Part shown: in pieces, positions 1 to 8,945 of the stretch
How positions within the stretch are numbered: the stretch's first letter is position 1
How the letters are laid out: every line of letters begins with the position of its first letter
Assembly (NCBI RefSeq): GCF_018598585.1
Contig: NZ_JAHESD010000018.1
Span: 18,988 to 82,987 of the forward strand
Origin: Chryseosolibacter indicum
GTDB lineage: Bacteria > Bacteroidota > Bacteroidia > Cytophagales > Cyclobacteriaceae
Direction of reading: 5' to 3'
DNA: 64,000 bases
The notes under the pieces: generated by a model
What the model saw: only the letters and a program-made list of their open reading frames with translations
Database searches by the model: none
Told to the model about the DNA's origin: nothing
Made by a program: the position numbers and the translations under genes

Positions 1-246
1 GGCATTTGTAAGACGGTGCTTGAAACTGATCTGAAATTTTACATCAGCACTTTGACGTGTGATCTCTTCATTTAACGGAATGCCCGTGATAAAATAATTA
101 TCCTGAAAGATTGTAAATGCAGGAGCGTTTTTCAGAATGGCATTGACGGAGTCTTCAGAAATGTTTTGAGCTTGTGTGAATGAAGAAGTAGATATACAAA
201 TCCAAATACAGAAGCATTTGAATGTGTGTGCGTGGTAGTCAGGCAT
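1..246 (-). CDS. pldA: Phospholipase A1 (outer-membrane OMPLA), 5' part only
   Basis: The frame reads leftward from an ATG at 244-246 and runs off the window edge, giving the first 82 residues. It begins with a short hydrophobic export segment ending near SFTQAQ, followed by a segment containing DNYFITGIPLNEE and DVKFQISFKHRLT. This pairing of a D-N-Y-F motif with a K-F-Q-I-S-F-K beta strand is what I recall at the start of the barrel of bacterial outer-membrane phospholipase A. Such enzymes hydrolyse acyl chains of misplaced phospholipids in the outer leaflet. The catalytic H and S residues would lie beyond the window, so activity cannot be judged. The gene is transcribed divergently from the GH2 gene at 534. 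Confidence 0.7.
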   Translation of the reverse strand, partial: MPDYHAHTFKCFCIWICISTSSFTQAQNISEDSVNAILKNAPAFTIFQDNYFITGIPLNEEITRQSADVKFQISFKHRLTNA

Positions 247-533
247 TTAAAAGCGTGATGGCGAAAAGTAAATAAAATCACGGGCGAAAATAAAGAAATT
301 CAGCATCTGCAAGAAGGGAAGACGAAGAGGTAAAATATGAAGAACGAATTAAATTGTTTCCTTAATCTTATCATGTAATAGCAACATCACTGCAATTTGA
401 CAGCGGAATATTAAAACGGACGGCAATTTTTACTTTATTCCTAAAAATAAAATTTCAATAGCTTATTATTGTCAGGATAAGTTGGGATACTTTCAATTTA
501 ACTTTAGCGCATCTGGGTTTTAAATACTTAAAC

Positions 534-3218
534 ATGATATTACGAAAGGTATTACTTGTTCTGTTGTTCATTCCATTTTTTGTTTCAGGTCAGACACGTG
601 TGCGACAATCTCTTAATACCAGTTGGAGTTTTTATAGAGGTTCCCTTGACGTAAGTAAACTTGAAGATACACTGCAACAATGGACTACCATTTCCATTCC
701 TCACAGTTATAACACACACGATGTGCTTGACGATACGCCTTCGTATTACAGAGGCGATGCATGGTATAAAAAAGTTTTGTATGTGTCTCCATCACTTAGA
801 AACAAGGAGCTGTATTTGTATTTCGAAGGCGTAAACCAGGTAGCTACTGTTTTTGTAAATGGAAAACTGGCAGGAGAACATAAAGGTGGATACACCTCGT
901 TCAGACTAAAGATTAATGAACATTTAAGGCCAGACCAATCGTTAAATGTTATCGCGGTAAAAGTGAATAATGCTTTTAACGAAGACATTCCCCCATTAAC
1001 GGCTGACTTCACTTTCTTCGGAGGCATATATAGAGATGTTTATCTTGAAGCCTATAGTCCCGTTCACTTTGATGTAGATAATTTTGCTTCTGATGGTGTT
1101 TTTGTTACTACACCCTCGGTAAGTGAGGGCAAAGCGCTTGCAAATGTTGGAGGAAAAATTGTAAACACATCTTCGAACGAAAAGACACTTCTTATCACAA
1201 ACCGTTTATTTGATAGAGAAAGCCAGCTTATAAGTTCACAGGAAACAAAAATAAAACTGAAGGGTACGGCAACCACGTCTTTTAATCATAGTAATATTTC
1301 TGTTGCAAATCCAACATTATGGAGTCCCGAAAATCCTTACCTGTACAGAGTGGTAACTACCATTGCAGATGCTAAAACAAAAGAAGTTTATGATGAGGTT
1401 AGTAATCCTGTTGGCTTCAGGTGGTACTCATTTACTGCAGACAATGGTTTTATTCTTAATGGAAAACCCTGCAAACTTTGGGGAACATCGCGTCATCAGG
1501 ATTATCCCTTGATGGCAAATGCGCTTCCTGATGCTTTGCATGTAAGGGACGTTGAGATATTGAAAGAGATGGGAGGTAACTTTTTAAGGATAGCACATTA
1601 CCCGCAAGACCCTGCAGTATTGGAAGCTTGCGACAGGCTTGGTATCCTTACATCAGTTGAAATTCCTGTAGTAAATACAATTACGGAATCAAAAGCATTT
1701 ACTGATAATGCGGTCAACATGCAGCTTGAGATGATCAGGCAAAATTATAATCATCCAAGTATTGTAAGCTGGGCGTACATGAACGAGGTATTGCTTCGCT
1801 TGCCTTTTGCGAACGATAAGCCGAGACAGGAGGTGTACTTTAAAAATGTTGTAAAGCTGGCGAAAACGTTGGATAGTTTAACGCGCAAGGAAGACAAGGA
1901 GCGTTACACCATGGCAGCTTTTCATGGCAACTACGACTTGTATAAACGTCTCGGTCTTATTGATATTCCCATGGTAGCAGGTTGGAATTTATACCAGGGA
2001 TGGTACAGTCCTAACATTCACGGCTTTGGTGAATTTCTGGACAAGCACTATAAAGAATTTCCTCATAAGCCGGTAATCATTACTGAGTACGGTGCAGATG
2101 GTGATCCGCGTATACGAGGTTTTGCTCCGATTCGTTTTGACAAGACTGTTGAGTATGAAACCTATTACCACAAGGTATACCAGGAGGCAATTGCACGGAG
2201 ACCATTTGTGAGCGGAGGTTTGATTTGGAATCTTGCTGACTTTAATTCAGAGACCCGTGCTGAGACAATGCCTCACATCAACAATAAAGGCATTCTGGAT
2301 TCTTACCGAAATCCGAAGGATACATACTATTATTACCAGGCCTTCTTGCTGAAGAAACCATTTTTAAAAATAGGATCTCGTGGCTGGACTTTAAGAAGTG
2401 GTGTTGCTGTATCGGAAGATAGTCTGATTAATAGGCAACAAATCGAGGTTTATACCAACCAGCAGAACAGCATTAAAATGACGAATAACGGTAAGGTTGT
2501 AGGGGTAGGAAAACCCGTGAATAATGTAGTAACCTTTGATGTGCCCTTTACAAATGGCATAAACCAATTGGTGGCGCAGACAGAAGATGGAGGGGTGAGC
2601 GATTTTGTCGAGATCAAATTTTTACTGCAACCCCATCAGCTCACTTCAGTTAAACTTCCTTTTAGAGAAATTAATGTAAGCCTGGGTGATAATAGGTGTT
2701 TTACGGATCCTGTATTGCAACAAGTGTGGCTGCCAGAAAAGCCCTATGAGAAAGGAAGCTGGGGATATGTAGGAGGGAAAGTATTTGAGCCGGCAAATAA
2801 GGCGAGGCAGCAATATGGTTCTGATAAAAACATTCTTAATACTGAGTATGATCCCATATACGAGACACAGCGCGTAGGAATTAATGAGTTTAAGCTTGAT
2901 GTGCCCGATGGTTATTATGAAGTAGTGTTACATTTTGCCGAGTTACTCGGCGGGGCTGTAAAGGAGGCACTCGTTTACAACCTTGGTAATAATGATAATG
3001 CAACCTCTGGTTTAAAAGGAAACAGAGCGTTTAATGTTACCATTAATGGGCATCAAGTAATAGAGAATCTTTCAACAATCAATTATCTTGTACCTGAGTC
3101 AGCGTATGCTGTCAAGACTCAAATTTGGGTTAAAGATAAAAGAGGTATTACTCTGGGTTTTAAAGCGATTGAAGGAGAAACTATTTTGAATGGTTTACAG
3201 GTAAGGAAAATATTTTAA
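534..3218 (+). CDS. GH2 glycosidase with C-terminal malectin-like domain
   Basis: An 894-residue secreted glycoside hydrolase family 2 enzyme (beta-galactosidase/beta-glucuronidase type). A Sec signal peptide covers about residues 1-20. Next come a jelly-roll sugar-binding domain (about 22-185), an immunoglobulin-like domain (about 190-300) and a TIM barrel (about 305-610). The barrel carries the acid/base Asn417-Glu418 in SWAYMNEV and the nucleophile Glu518 in ITEYGADG, so the GH2 catalytic pair is intact. Residues from about 710 to the end resemble a malectin/di-glucose-binding fold (GYYEVVLHFAE, then a late FNVTINGHQV segment), a tail seen on some Bacteroidota GH2 enzymes. Cleavage of non-reducing beta-linked sugars in the periplasm or at the cell surface is expected; the substrate cannot be read from sequence. 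It stands alone, with no Sus genes directly beside it. Confidence 0.88.
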   Translation: MILRKVLLVLLFIPFFVSGQTRVRQSLNTSWSFYRGSLDVSKLEDTLQQWTTISIPHSYNTHDVLDDTPSYYRGDAWYKKVLYVSPSLRNKELYLYFEGVNQVATVFVNGKLAGEHKGGYTSFRLKINEHLRPDQSLNVIAVKVNNAFNEDIPPLTADFTFFGGIYRDVYLEAYSPVHFDVDNFASDGVFVTTPSVSEGKALANVGGKIVNTSSNEKTLLITNRLFDRESQLISSQETKIKLKGTATTSFNHSNISVANPTLWSPENPYLYRVVTTIADAKTKEVYDEVSNPVGFRWYSFTADNGFILNGKPCKLWGTSRHQDYPLMANALPDALHVRDVEILKEMGGNFLRIAHYPQDPAVLEACDRLGILTSVEIPVVNTITESKAFTDNAVNMQLEMIRQNYNHPSIVSWAYMNEVLLRLPFANDKPRQEVYFKNVVKLAKTLDSLTRKEDKERYTMAAFHGNYDLYKRLGLIDIPMVAGWNLYQGWYSPNIHGFGEFLDKHYKEFPHKPVIITEYGADGDPRIRGFAPIRFDKTVEYETYYHKVYQEAIARRPFVSGGLIWNLADFNSETRAETMPHINNKGILDSYRNPKDTYYYYQAFLLKKPFLKIGSRGWTLRSGVAVSEDSLINRQQIEVYTNQQNSIKMTNNGKVVGVGKPVNNVVTFDVPFTNGINQLVAQTEDGGVSDFVEIKFLLQPHQLTSVKLPFREINVSLGDNRCFTDPVLQQVWLPEKPYEKGSWGYVGGKVFEPANKARQQYGSDKNILNTEYDPIYETQRVGINEFKLDVPDGYYEVVLHFAELLGGAVKEALVYNLGNNDNATSGLKGNRAFNVTINGHQVIENLSTINYLVPESAYAVKTQIWVKDKRGITLGFKAIEGETILNGLQVRKIF

Positions 3219-3663
3219 ACAATAGCAGGATTATTTCACTGCCAGAGATGGAAGGGCATTAGTTAGCATGCCTCTGAATACAGTACTTTCGATCGTGATC
3301 ACTTAAGCAAATTTATCATCCGCTTGGTATGAAGGCCGTTCAACGGAAGCAAGATGAGTTGGTGTAATCTTCTGTTAGTTTAAATTTTTAACCCAAGGCA
3401 CACTTGAAATTCCTATCTGGATGGTTTTACCTCTCAATTGAATCATGCCCGATGATGTAGCAGCAAATTTAAAATAAGTGATTATTGCTTTATCAATTCC
3501 GAGGGAGCGGCGTAACAAGAGCCAGGAAACACTTGCACAAAACCCGGCATATTTATGAGCATACTAATTTACTATTTTGACGAAGTCTGTTGTTAATTAA
3601 CTTGTTTTAGTTAAACCTTCATACTCCCGGTTTTGTAGGCACAGTATTTTTTTAGGCCATGGC
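3219..3663. other. Intergenic region with a possible decayed coding fragment
   Basis: This 445-base gap holds no convincing gene. On the minus strand a stretch from about 3556 to 3375 stays open for roughly 60 codons and ends in a hydrophobic, beta-like sequence (ITYFKFAATSSGMIQLRG), but it lacks a start codon and has a stop just upstream. It may be the remnant of a gene or chance. I see no strong terminator after the GH2 gene. Confidence 0.3.
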
Positions 3664-3915
3664 ATGGAAGCAGTCGAATTGAATAATACTATTATCCAGG
3701 AAATGACACAGCTGTTGGAGAAGACTTCAGTTGAATCATTTGCTCCTGTTATTACGGAAACAGCTTCTGATGAACAAACTTTAGAAGCTATTCTCATAAG
3801 CCTTAAGACTATCAACGCCCGGTACGATAAAAACGATGCAATTGTACAGATACGAGGTTTGATGGAGAAGTATAACATTCAAATTGATGAAATACTTGAA
3901 CAGATTAAATATTAA
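3664..3915 (+). CDS. Small helical protein, first of a tandem paralogous pair
   Basis: An 83-residue acidic, mostly helical soluble protein with no signal peptide and no family I recognise. Its C-terminal half (NARYDKNDAIVQIRGLMEKY followed by NIQIDEI) aligns with the end of the protein encoded 21 bases downstream (YFGKEEAIAVITNLIARY followed by NVDVKEV), so the two are paralogues in one transcription unit. An ATG five bases upstream (3659) is out of frame and would give only a seven-residue peptide, so the start at 3664 is preferred. Function unknown. Confidence 0.6.
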   Translation: MEAVELNNTIIQEMTQLLEKTSVESFAPVITETASDEQTLEAILISLKTINARYDKNDAIVQIRGLMEKYNIQIDEILEQIKY

Positions 3916-3936
3916 ACGCATCGGATAGGAGTAAAC

Positions 3937-4218
3937 ATGGAGCAGACATTGATCAACGAGTTAATCAAGTTAATGTGCCGTAGTGGGGGAGAACATTTTG
4001 TGGGTAATTTCCAGAAGGAGATTAATGAAGAAGGTGAGGCTGAGGCATGGACAAAAAAAGAAATTGAGGAGGCAGTGAATCACATTAGGTATATGAACGA
4101 TTATTTTGGTAAGGAAGAGGCAATAGCAGTTATTACCAATTTAATTGCTCGGTATAATGTTGATGTAAAAGAAGTATCATTAAGAGAGAATACTGCGCAC
4201 CAAAAAATAGGTATGTAA
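3937..4218 (+). CDS. Small helical protein, second of a tandem paralogous pair
   Basis: A 93-residue soluble protein, helical by eye and rich in Glu and Lys, paralogous to the preceding 83-residue product through a shared module: aromatic-G-K/N-E/D-A-I-x-x-I, then L-x-x-K/R-Y-N-[I/V]. It lacks cysteine pairs, membrane segments or recognisable catalytic motifs. Co-transcription with the first paralogue is likely, with 21 bases between them and a clear hairpin terminator 42 bases after its stop. Unknown function; a structural or adaptor-type protein is possible but this is only a guess. Confidence 0.6.
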   Translation: MEQTLINELIKLMCRSGGEHFVGNFQKEINEEGEAEAWTKKEIEEAVNHIRYMNDYFGKEEAIAVITNLIARYNVDVKEVSLRENTAHQKIGM

Positions 4219-4260
4219 TTTTAGAATAAAGATTTTGGGATTGATTGAGGGGAAGGCAAG

Positions 4261-4297
4261 GGGTTATAGCTAAAAGCTATAGCCCTTTTGTTTTTTG
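4261..4297 (+). terminator. Rho-independent terminator after the small-gene pair
   Basis: An 11-base stem (arms 4261-4271 and 4275-4285, sequence GGGTTATAGCT with its near-perfect complement and one G-U pair) encloses an AAA loop and is followed by TTTTGTTTTTT. It lies 42 bases after the stop of the second paralogue and ends that unit. Confidence 0.85.
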
Positions 4298-4381
4298 TGG
4301 GGAGCAGATGTTGGTAGGGCCAGTTGAATTAATCTTTTAACTAAAAACAACAATTTCTTTTACGTCGCGTTAGAAAACGTG

Positions 4382-4412
4382 TTCGAATTGTGGGGACTGA
4401 CTGTTAACTTTG
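4382..4412 (+). promoter_or_regulatory. Probable Bacteroidota-type promoter of the DUF5916 gene
   Basis: TAACTTTG at 4405-4412 matches the Bacteroidota -7 consensus TAnnTTTG exactly. A weak -33 element (TTCG, consensus TTTG) sits at 4382-4385, 19 bases before the -7 box. The ATG follows 20 bases after the -7 box. The -7 match is strong; the -33 match is poor. Confidence 0.5.
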
Positions 4413-4431
4413 ACACTCAAGACGCTACCCC

Positions 4432-7068
4432 ATGACTAAAAGAATACCTCTTTTTCTGTTCCTGCTTTTTTGCAGTGATGCGTTGCTGTTTGCCCAGCAG
4501 GATAGCGTCAGAAGCTACGTCACAAAACGGTTGGAAGGAGATCCTCCAAAAATTGATGGTATCTTAAATGATGCAGCATGGGAGCAAGTTCCTTGGGGTG
4601 GCGGCCAATTCAGGCAAAAATTACCAGATGCAGGGGCTCCGGCTTCAGTAGAAACATTCTTCAAGATTTTATACGACGACAAGAATTTATACATCGCCTT
4701 CAGAAACTTAGACCCGGAACCAGGCAAGATAGTTAGTCGTATGTCCAGGCGTGATGGTTTTGAAGGAGATTGGGTAGAAATTAACATTGATAGTTATAAC
4801 GATAAGCGTACAGCTTTCTCTTTTACTTCTTCTGTTTCCGGTGTTAAGGGAGACGAATATGTGTCCAATAATGGAGACAACTGGGATGCAAATTGGGATC
4901 CTATCTGGTATCTTAAAACTAGTATAAATAGTGAGGGTTGGATCGCTGAATTGCGAATACCTTTAAGTCAGTTAAGGTTTGCAGACAAGCCGGAACTTGT
5001 ATGGGGTTTTCAGATTCAACGTCATTTTTTTAGAAATCAGGAAGTTTCTAATTTTCAATACATACCACCTGATGCGGCAGGATGGGTTCATCTCTTTGCA
5101 GAGCTTAGAGGTATTAAGGGAATTAAGCCACAAAAACAACTGGAGGTTCTTCCATATATTGTAACAAAGGCAGAGCGATTTGAAAAGGAGGAAGGAAATC
5201 CGTTTATGACGGGCAGCTCTTCGGGAGTTGATGTAGGTGTTGATGCAAAAATTGGTATCACAAGTGATATTACACTCGACTTATCCGTAAATCCTGACTT
5301 CGGACAGGTGGAAGCAGATCCTTCCCAGGTTAACCTTTCCGCCTTCCGGCTTTTCTTTGAAGAGAGAAGGCCATTCTTTATTGAAGGTAATAATACTTTA
5401 AACTTTCCAATTGTAAGTTTTAATAGCAACAACCTATTCTATTCAAGAAGAATCGGGAGGACTCCTCAGAGGGAAATAGAAACAGATGAAAGTGGTGAGG
5501 ATAATACTGATGAATATGTAAAAACAACGAAGAATAGCACCATTCTTGGCGCAGTAAAACTTACCGGTAAGAACAAGAAAGGATTTTCATGGGGACTGTT
5601 AGAATCCGTAACGGCACCTGAAAGAGCTAGTGTTGATAGTTTAGGACACAGGCAAAAACAAATGGTAGAACCTCTTACAAACTATTTTGTAGGTCGCGTA
5701 CAACAGGATATAAACAAGGGGAATACAGTAGTTGGGGGAATGATTACGGCCACAAACCGGCGTATTGAAGACAAAGGACTGAACTGGCTACACGATAAGG
5801 CATATACAACAGGTGTTGACTTTCTTCATCATTGGAAGAATAGAACATATTTTATTAATGCACGTGGTGTTTTGAGTTATGTAGGTGGTTCAACTGAAGC
5901 AATTACAAATACGCAAAAGGCCTCTGAGCGGTATTTTCAACGCCCTGACAATAATCATAAGAATGTAGACACTACGCTCACTTCTCTTTCCGGTACGGGA
6001 GGGGTGTTGATGCTGGGAAAGAAAAGTGGTAAACTTATTTTTGATGTAGGGTATACGTGGCTTTCTCCTGAACTGGAGCTTAATGATATTGGCTTTCTTT
6101 CCCAAACCGACATGAATTCCGAATGGGTTTGGATGGAGTACCGTATGCTTAATCCTGTTGGAATCTTTAGATCTATGCGTTACAGTTTAGTGCAGTGGCA
6201 GGATTGGGATTTTGATTGGAAAAATATCGGCCATGGTTATGAGTTAAATGCTAATCTTGAGTTTAAGAATTTCTGGAATTTTAGTGCCGGAACTTCGTAT
6301 ACGACACATGGAATATCCAATGCCGATCTAAGGGGTGGTCCTTCAATTCGTTATCCTGGAAACTTTACTTATTGGTTTTCGCTGGCCACTGATAGAAGGA
6401 AAAAACTGAGCGCCGATATAGAGCCACAATGGAAACGAGGCTTCGAAAACTACATGAAAAGTACTACTGTAAATGTTAATTTAAATTATACACCTATAAA
6501 TGCTTTTCGGATAACTGTTTCACCGAGTATTAGTAAAAACAGGAATCAAATGCAGTACGTGGCCACAGGCGATAGTGAGTACGGTCAGAAATTCGTTGTT
6601 GCTGAGTTAAACCAAACAATTGCACGTGTAACTGTAAGAATGACATATATGGTTACACCAGATCTTTCAATACAATATTACGGACAACCTTTTGGTACAT
6701 CAGGAAGATATACTAAGTATAAAGGTATAATTAATGGAAGCGCCTCTCGTTATAATGACCGTTTTGCTTACTTACCACACAATGGAATGACGATGAAGGA
6801 AGATGTTTATCATGTTGATGATGATCTTGATGGAGTAACAGATTTTACATTTGATAAACCCGATTTTAATATAGGCCAGTTTAGGTCTAATCTTGTTATG
6901 CGATGGGAGTATGTTCCAGGATCGGTTGTGTTCCTTGTCTGGTCTCAGGAAGTAAACGGAGAGTTTTATAGCAAGACTGGTAGTATGACAGAGGGCTACA
7001 ATTTTTACTTCCCGGATAAGGCTCACAATATTTTTCTGCTAAAGTTTACTTACAGGTTTGTCAGGTAA
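4432..7068 (+). CDS. DUF5916-type outer-membrane protein with CBM9-like domain
   Basis: An 878-residue exported protein. A signal peptide (about 1-22, ending LLFAQQ) precedes a carbohydrate-binding family 9-like beta-sandwich (about 35-215: PPKIDGILNDAAWEQ, then DDKNLYIAFRNLD). A long beta-barrel-like region with alternating aromatic strands follows to the C-terminus, which ends in an aromatic outer-membrane signature (FTYRFVR). The motifs VNPDFGQVEAD and FFEERRPFFIEG are typical of this Bacteroidota family. These proteins are usually annotated as carbohydrate-binding family 9 domain proteins with a DUF5916 barrel. Their physiological role is not established; binding of glycans at the outer membrane is inferred from the N-terminal fold. 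Monocistronic with its own promoter-like element. Confidence 0.85.
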   Translation: MTKRIPLFLFLLFCSDALLFAQQDSVRSYVTKRLEGDPPKIDGILNDAAWEQVPWGGGQFRQKLPDAGAPASVETFFKILYDDKNLYIAFRNLDPEPGKIVSRMSRRDGFEGDWVEINIDSYNDKRTAFSFTSSVSGVKGDEYVSNNGDNWDANWDPIWYLKTSINSEGWIAELRIPLSQLRFADKPELVWGFQIQRHFFRNQEVSNFQYIPPDAAGWVHLFAELRGIKGIKPQKQLEVLPYIVTKAERFEKEEGNPFMTGSSSGVDVGVDAKIGITSDITLDLSVNPDFGQVEADPSQVNLSAFRLFFEERRPFFIEGNNTLNFPIVSFNSNNLFYSRRIGRTPQREIETDESGEDNTDEYVKTTKNSTILGAVKLTGKNKKGFSWGLLESVTAPERASVDSLGHRQKQMVEPLTNYFVGRVQQDINKGNTVVGGMITATNRRIEDKGLNWLHDKAYTTGVDFLHHWKNRTYFINARGVLSYVGGSTEAITNTQKASERYFQRPDNNHKNVDTTLTSLSGTGGVLMLGKKSGKLIFDVGYTWLSPELELNDIGFLSQTDMNSEWVWMEYRMLNPVGIFRSMRYSLVQWQDWDFDWKNIGHGYELNANLEFKNFWNFSAGTSYTTHGISNADLRGGPSIRYPGNFTYWFSLATDRRKKLSADIEPQWKRGFENYMKSTTVNVNLNYTPINAFRITVSPSISKNRNQMQYVATGDSEYGQKFVVAELNQTIARVTVRMTYMVTPDLSIQYYGQPFGTSGRYTKYKGIINGSASRYNDRFAYLPHNGMTMKEDVYHVDDDLDGVTDFTFDKPDFNIGQFRSNLVMRWEYVPGSVVFLVWSQEVNGEFYSKTGSMTEGYNFYFPDKAHNIFLLKFTYRFVR

Positions 7069-7658
7069 GAGAAACAGTTTTCTTACCTTCAACTACTACT
7101 ACACCCCACACCATCTTCATACAGTATTACCTACTATTAGTTCTGCGGTCATCTGCAGTAATGCTTTATAAGGAATAACTCCATAAGTCACTACTCATAT
7201 AACTTCCGTCAAATGATGTTGTAAGATTATTAAGTAAGGTTATTACAGTAAAAGCTTGTAAAGTAAAGTATTATTGACACTGTCCTAATGCAACCCATAT
7301 AATAATGAAGACGATTATGGTGCCGAAACATCCGCCTCCTAGTTTTTTGGCTCCGTATCCTGCAATAAGGGCGCGAAAGAAATTGTTCATAAATTGAGTG
7401 TATTAATATGTTTTAGAGCCATGCTTAAAACTTTGTGCCAAAGCAGCAATGTCGTAGATGCCATTTTACTTGTTTAGTGTCTCTTTCTTTCCTTGACACT
7501 GTCCGTTAATTACACAAGTAAAGCGTATCACCTTTGCTTGTTCAGCAATCCATAGCCATTCATCCGGCAATTGGTCGAAGGAAAAGCCCTTACATCATCG
7601 GAGCTTTGAATCAGGTATAATTTTTAATACTTGCTTCGTTAAACAAAGAAGTAGTTTC
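7069..7658. other. Intergenic region holding one small minus-strand gene
   Basis: Of these 590 bases only 7271-7390 appears to be coding (see separate entry). The rest shows no RNA gene or terminator that I can support. The 12-mer TTGACACTGTCC occurs twice (7275-7286 and 7493-7504); the first copy overlaps the end of the small gene. Confidence 0.4.
7271..7390 (-). CDS. 39-residue glycine-rich single-pass membrane peptide
   Basis: A short frame from ATG at 7388-7390 to TAA at 7271-7273. The product starts MNNFFRALIAGYGAKKLGGG and continues into a hydrophobic stretch CFGTIIVFIIIWVALG. The pattern (basic amphipathic head, GAKKLGGGCFGT, then a single transmembrane segment) is one I associate with small conserved Bacteroidota membrane proteins of unknown role. 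The coherent amphipathic-then-hydrophobic layout argues that it is real despite its size. It is easily missed because of its length. Confidence 0.6.
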   Translation of the reverse strand: MNNFFRALIAGYGAKKLGGGCFGTIIVFIIIWVALGQCQ

Positions 7659-8921
7659 ATGTATCTTAAAGCGACAATTAATCATGTAATTGTCATATGT
7701 ATTTTATCTTTCTTATCCTTTAAAAGCCATGCTCAAGAAGTCTCTATTAATACAAGAGAGCTAGAAGCATTAATTAAGGAATGGAATTATGCCAATAATG
7801 TTAGAAGTTCGAAAGCTTTTGAAAGAGTGTATGCAGAGCAATTATTGTTTTATGCAGCTAATCTTACTAAGCAACAGAGTATTGAGCTTAAGAAGGAATT
7901 CTTTCAAAAGAATAGGGATGCAAAACAACGTATTGTATCAGGCCTTGTTTTTACTCCATATGCCAGAGGAGTAGTTAAATGCGATTTTAAAAAAGAGGTG
8001 TATCTAGACTCGCAGTGGAAGAGCTTCACATCGTATCTACTTTTTAGTAAAGAAAATGGTAGATATAGAATTGTAGGGGAGAGTGATTCCGACACCGACC
8101 GTAAACAGAGGTTTACATTACCTTTAGGAGAGCCCCTTGCCGGCGCTGTAAAGTCAGGTGCTTCTTTTAATATTGAAACGAAAAAAGAAAGTGCTTCGAC
8201 TGATACAACGTTAGTGAAAATTGATACTACTTCATCAAAACCTTCTGTCAAAGAAGTAGCAGAAGAAGAAGAACCTAAACAATTACTTGATTCTGCAATT
8301 TCAAACGTTGAGGCTGTGGCTAAGCAATCTCTGGGCGATACTGTAACAATTCCTACAGCTCTCTTGTACGGCTTAATCGGATTTGCTGTTTTTATAATTA
8401 TACTGGTGATCTTAATGAAGAGGAAATCAGGTGAACCAAGCGATTTTCAGTCGACAACGGGTAAGCGTATTACGAATTTATCTAAGAGAAGGAAAAAAGA
8501 CCGATATCAGGAGAGTCAACATTTGTTTGAAAACTTTGTCATTACACTCTTTGATCCGCTTTATTTTCAATTAATGTATAGGAATACTGAGAATATTGAA
8601 ATGGGTAATCCTGACCTAAGGTTTGAGTATAGACAAAAGGACGTAAATTTAAAGTTGGCAGTTAAGTGTTTTTATCTTGCTTCTGCCAACAAAGACACAA
8701 CTATTCATGTCAGCGATCTCAATTTATTCGTGCAGTATTGTTTAGAGAGAAATCTGGATCCATATTATATACTTGGTGTAGATGGAGATCCAGATGATCC
8801 TAAAGAATTATACTTTATTCCTCTTAAAGCAATTAAAGCATCAGTAATAGGATATGAGCAGCTTGCACCTTATCGCAAATCGGGGATGTTTTATTATAAC
8901 AGCTCGCTACAGCTTAAATAA
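7659..8921 (+). CDS. Membrane-anchored protein with degenerate nuclease-like C-terminal domain
   Basis: 420 residues: signal peptide (1-25), an extracytoplasmic domain (about 26-160) with a small alpha+beta look (FERVYAEQLLFYAANLT, YLLFSKENGRYRIVGES), a Ser/Thr/Glu-rich linker, one membrane helix (about 233-255, GLIGFAVFIIILVILMKRK) and a cytoplasmic C-terminal domain. The last 140 residues resemble PD-(D/E)XK-like domains in Bacteroidota proteins that read NPDL-x-F...A-V-E-C-K...Y-I-x-G-V-x-G-x-P. Here Asp319 is kept but the E-C-K triad reads K336-C337-F338, so nuclease activity is unlikely. It may have become a binding or sensing domain. The fold assignment is inference from pattern only. 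Confidence 0.55.
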   Translation: MYLKATINHVIVICILSFLSFKSHAQEVSINTRELEALIKEWNYANNVRSSKAFERVYAEQLLFYAANLTKQQSIELKKEFFQKNRDAKQRIVSGLVFTPYARGVVKCDFKKEVYLDSQWKSFTSYLLFSKENGRYRIVGESDSDTDRKQRFTLPLGEPLAGAVKSGASFNIETKKESASTDTTLVKIDTTSSKPSVKEVAEEEEPKQLLDSAISNVEAVAKQSLGDTVTIPTALLYGLIGFAVFIIILVILMKRKSGEPSDFQSTTGKRITNLSKRRKKDRYQESQHLFENFVITLFDPLYFQLMYRNTENIEMGNPDLRFEYRQKDVNLKLAVKCFYLASANKDTTIHVSDLNLFVQYCLERNLDPYYILGVDGDPDDPKELYFIPLKAIKASVIGYEQLAPYRKSGMFYYNSSLQLK

Positions 8922-8945
8922 GAACAAAGAACCATTACGTTGCAG

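Noticed and set aside
3375..3556. Open minus-strand stretch ending in a beta-like sequence
   Set aside because: No start codon, stop just upstream and no recognised family. Kept only as a note on a possible gene remnant.
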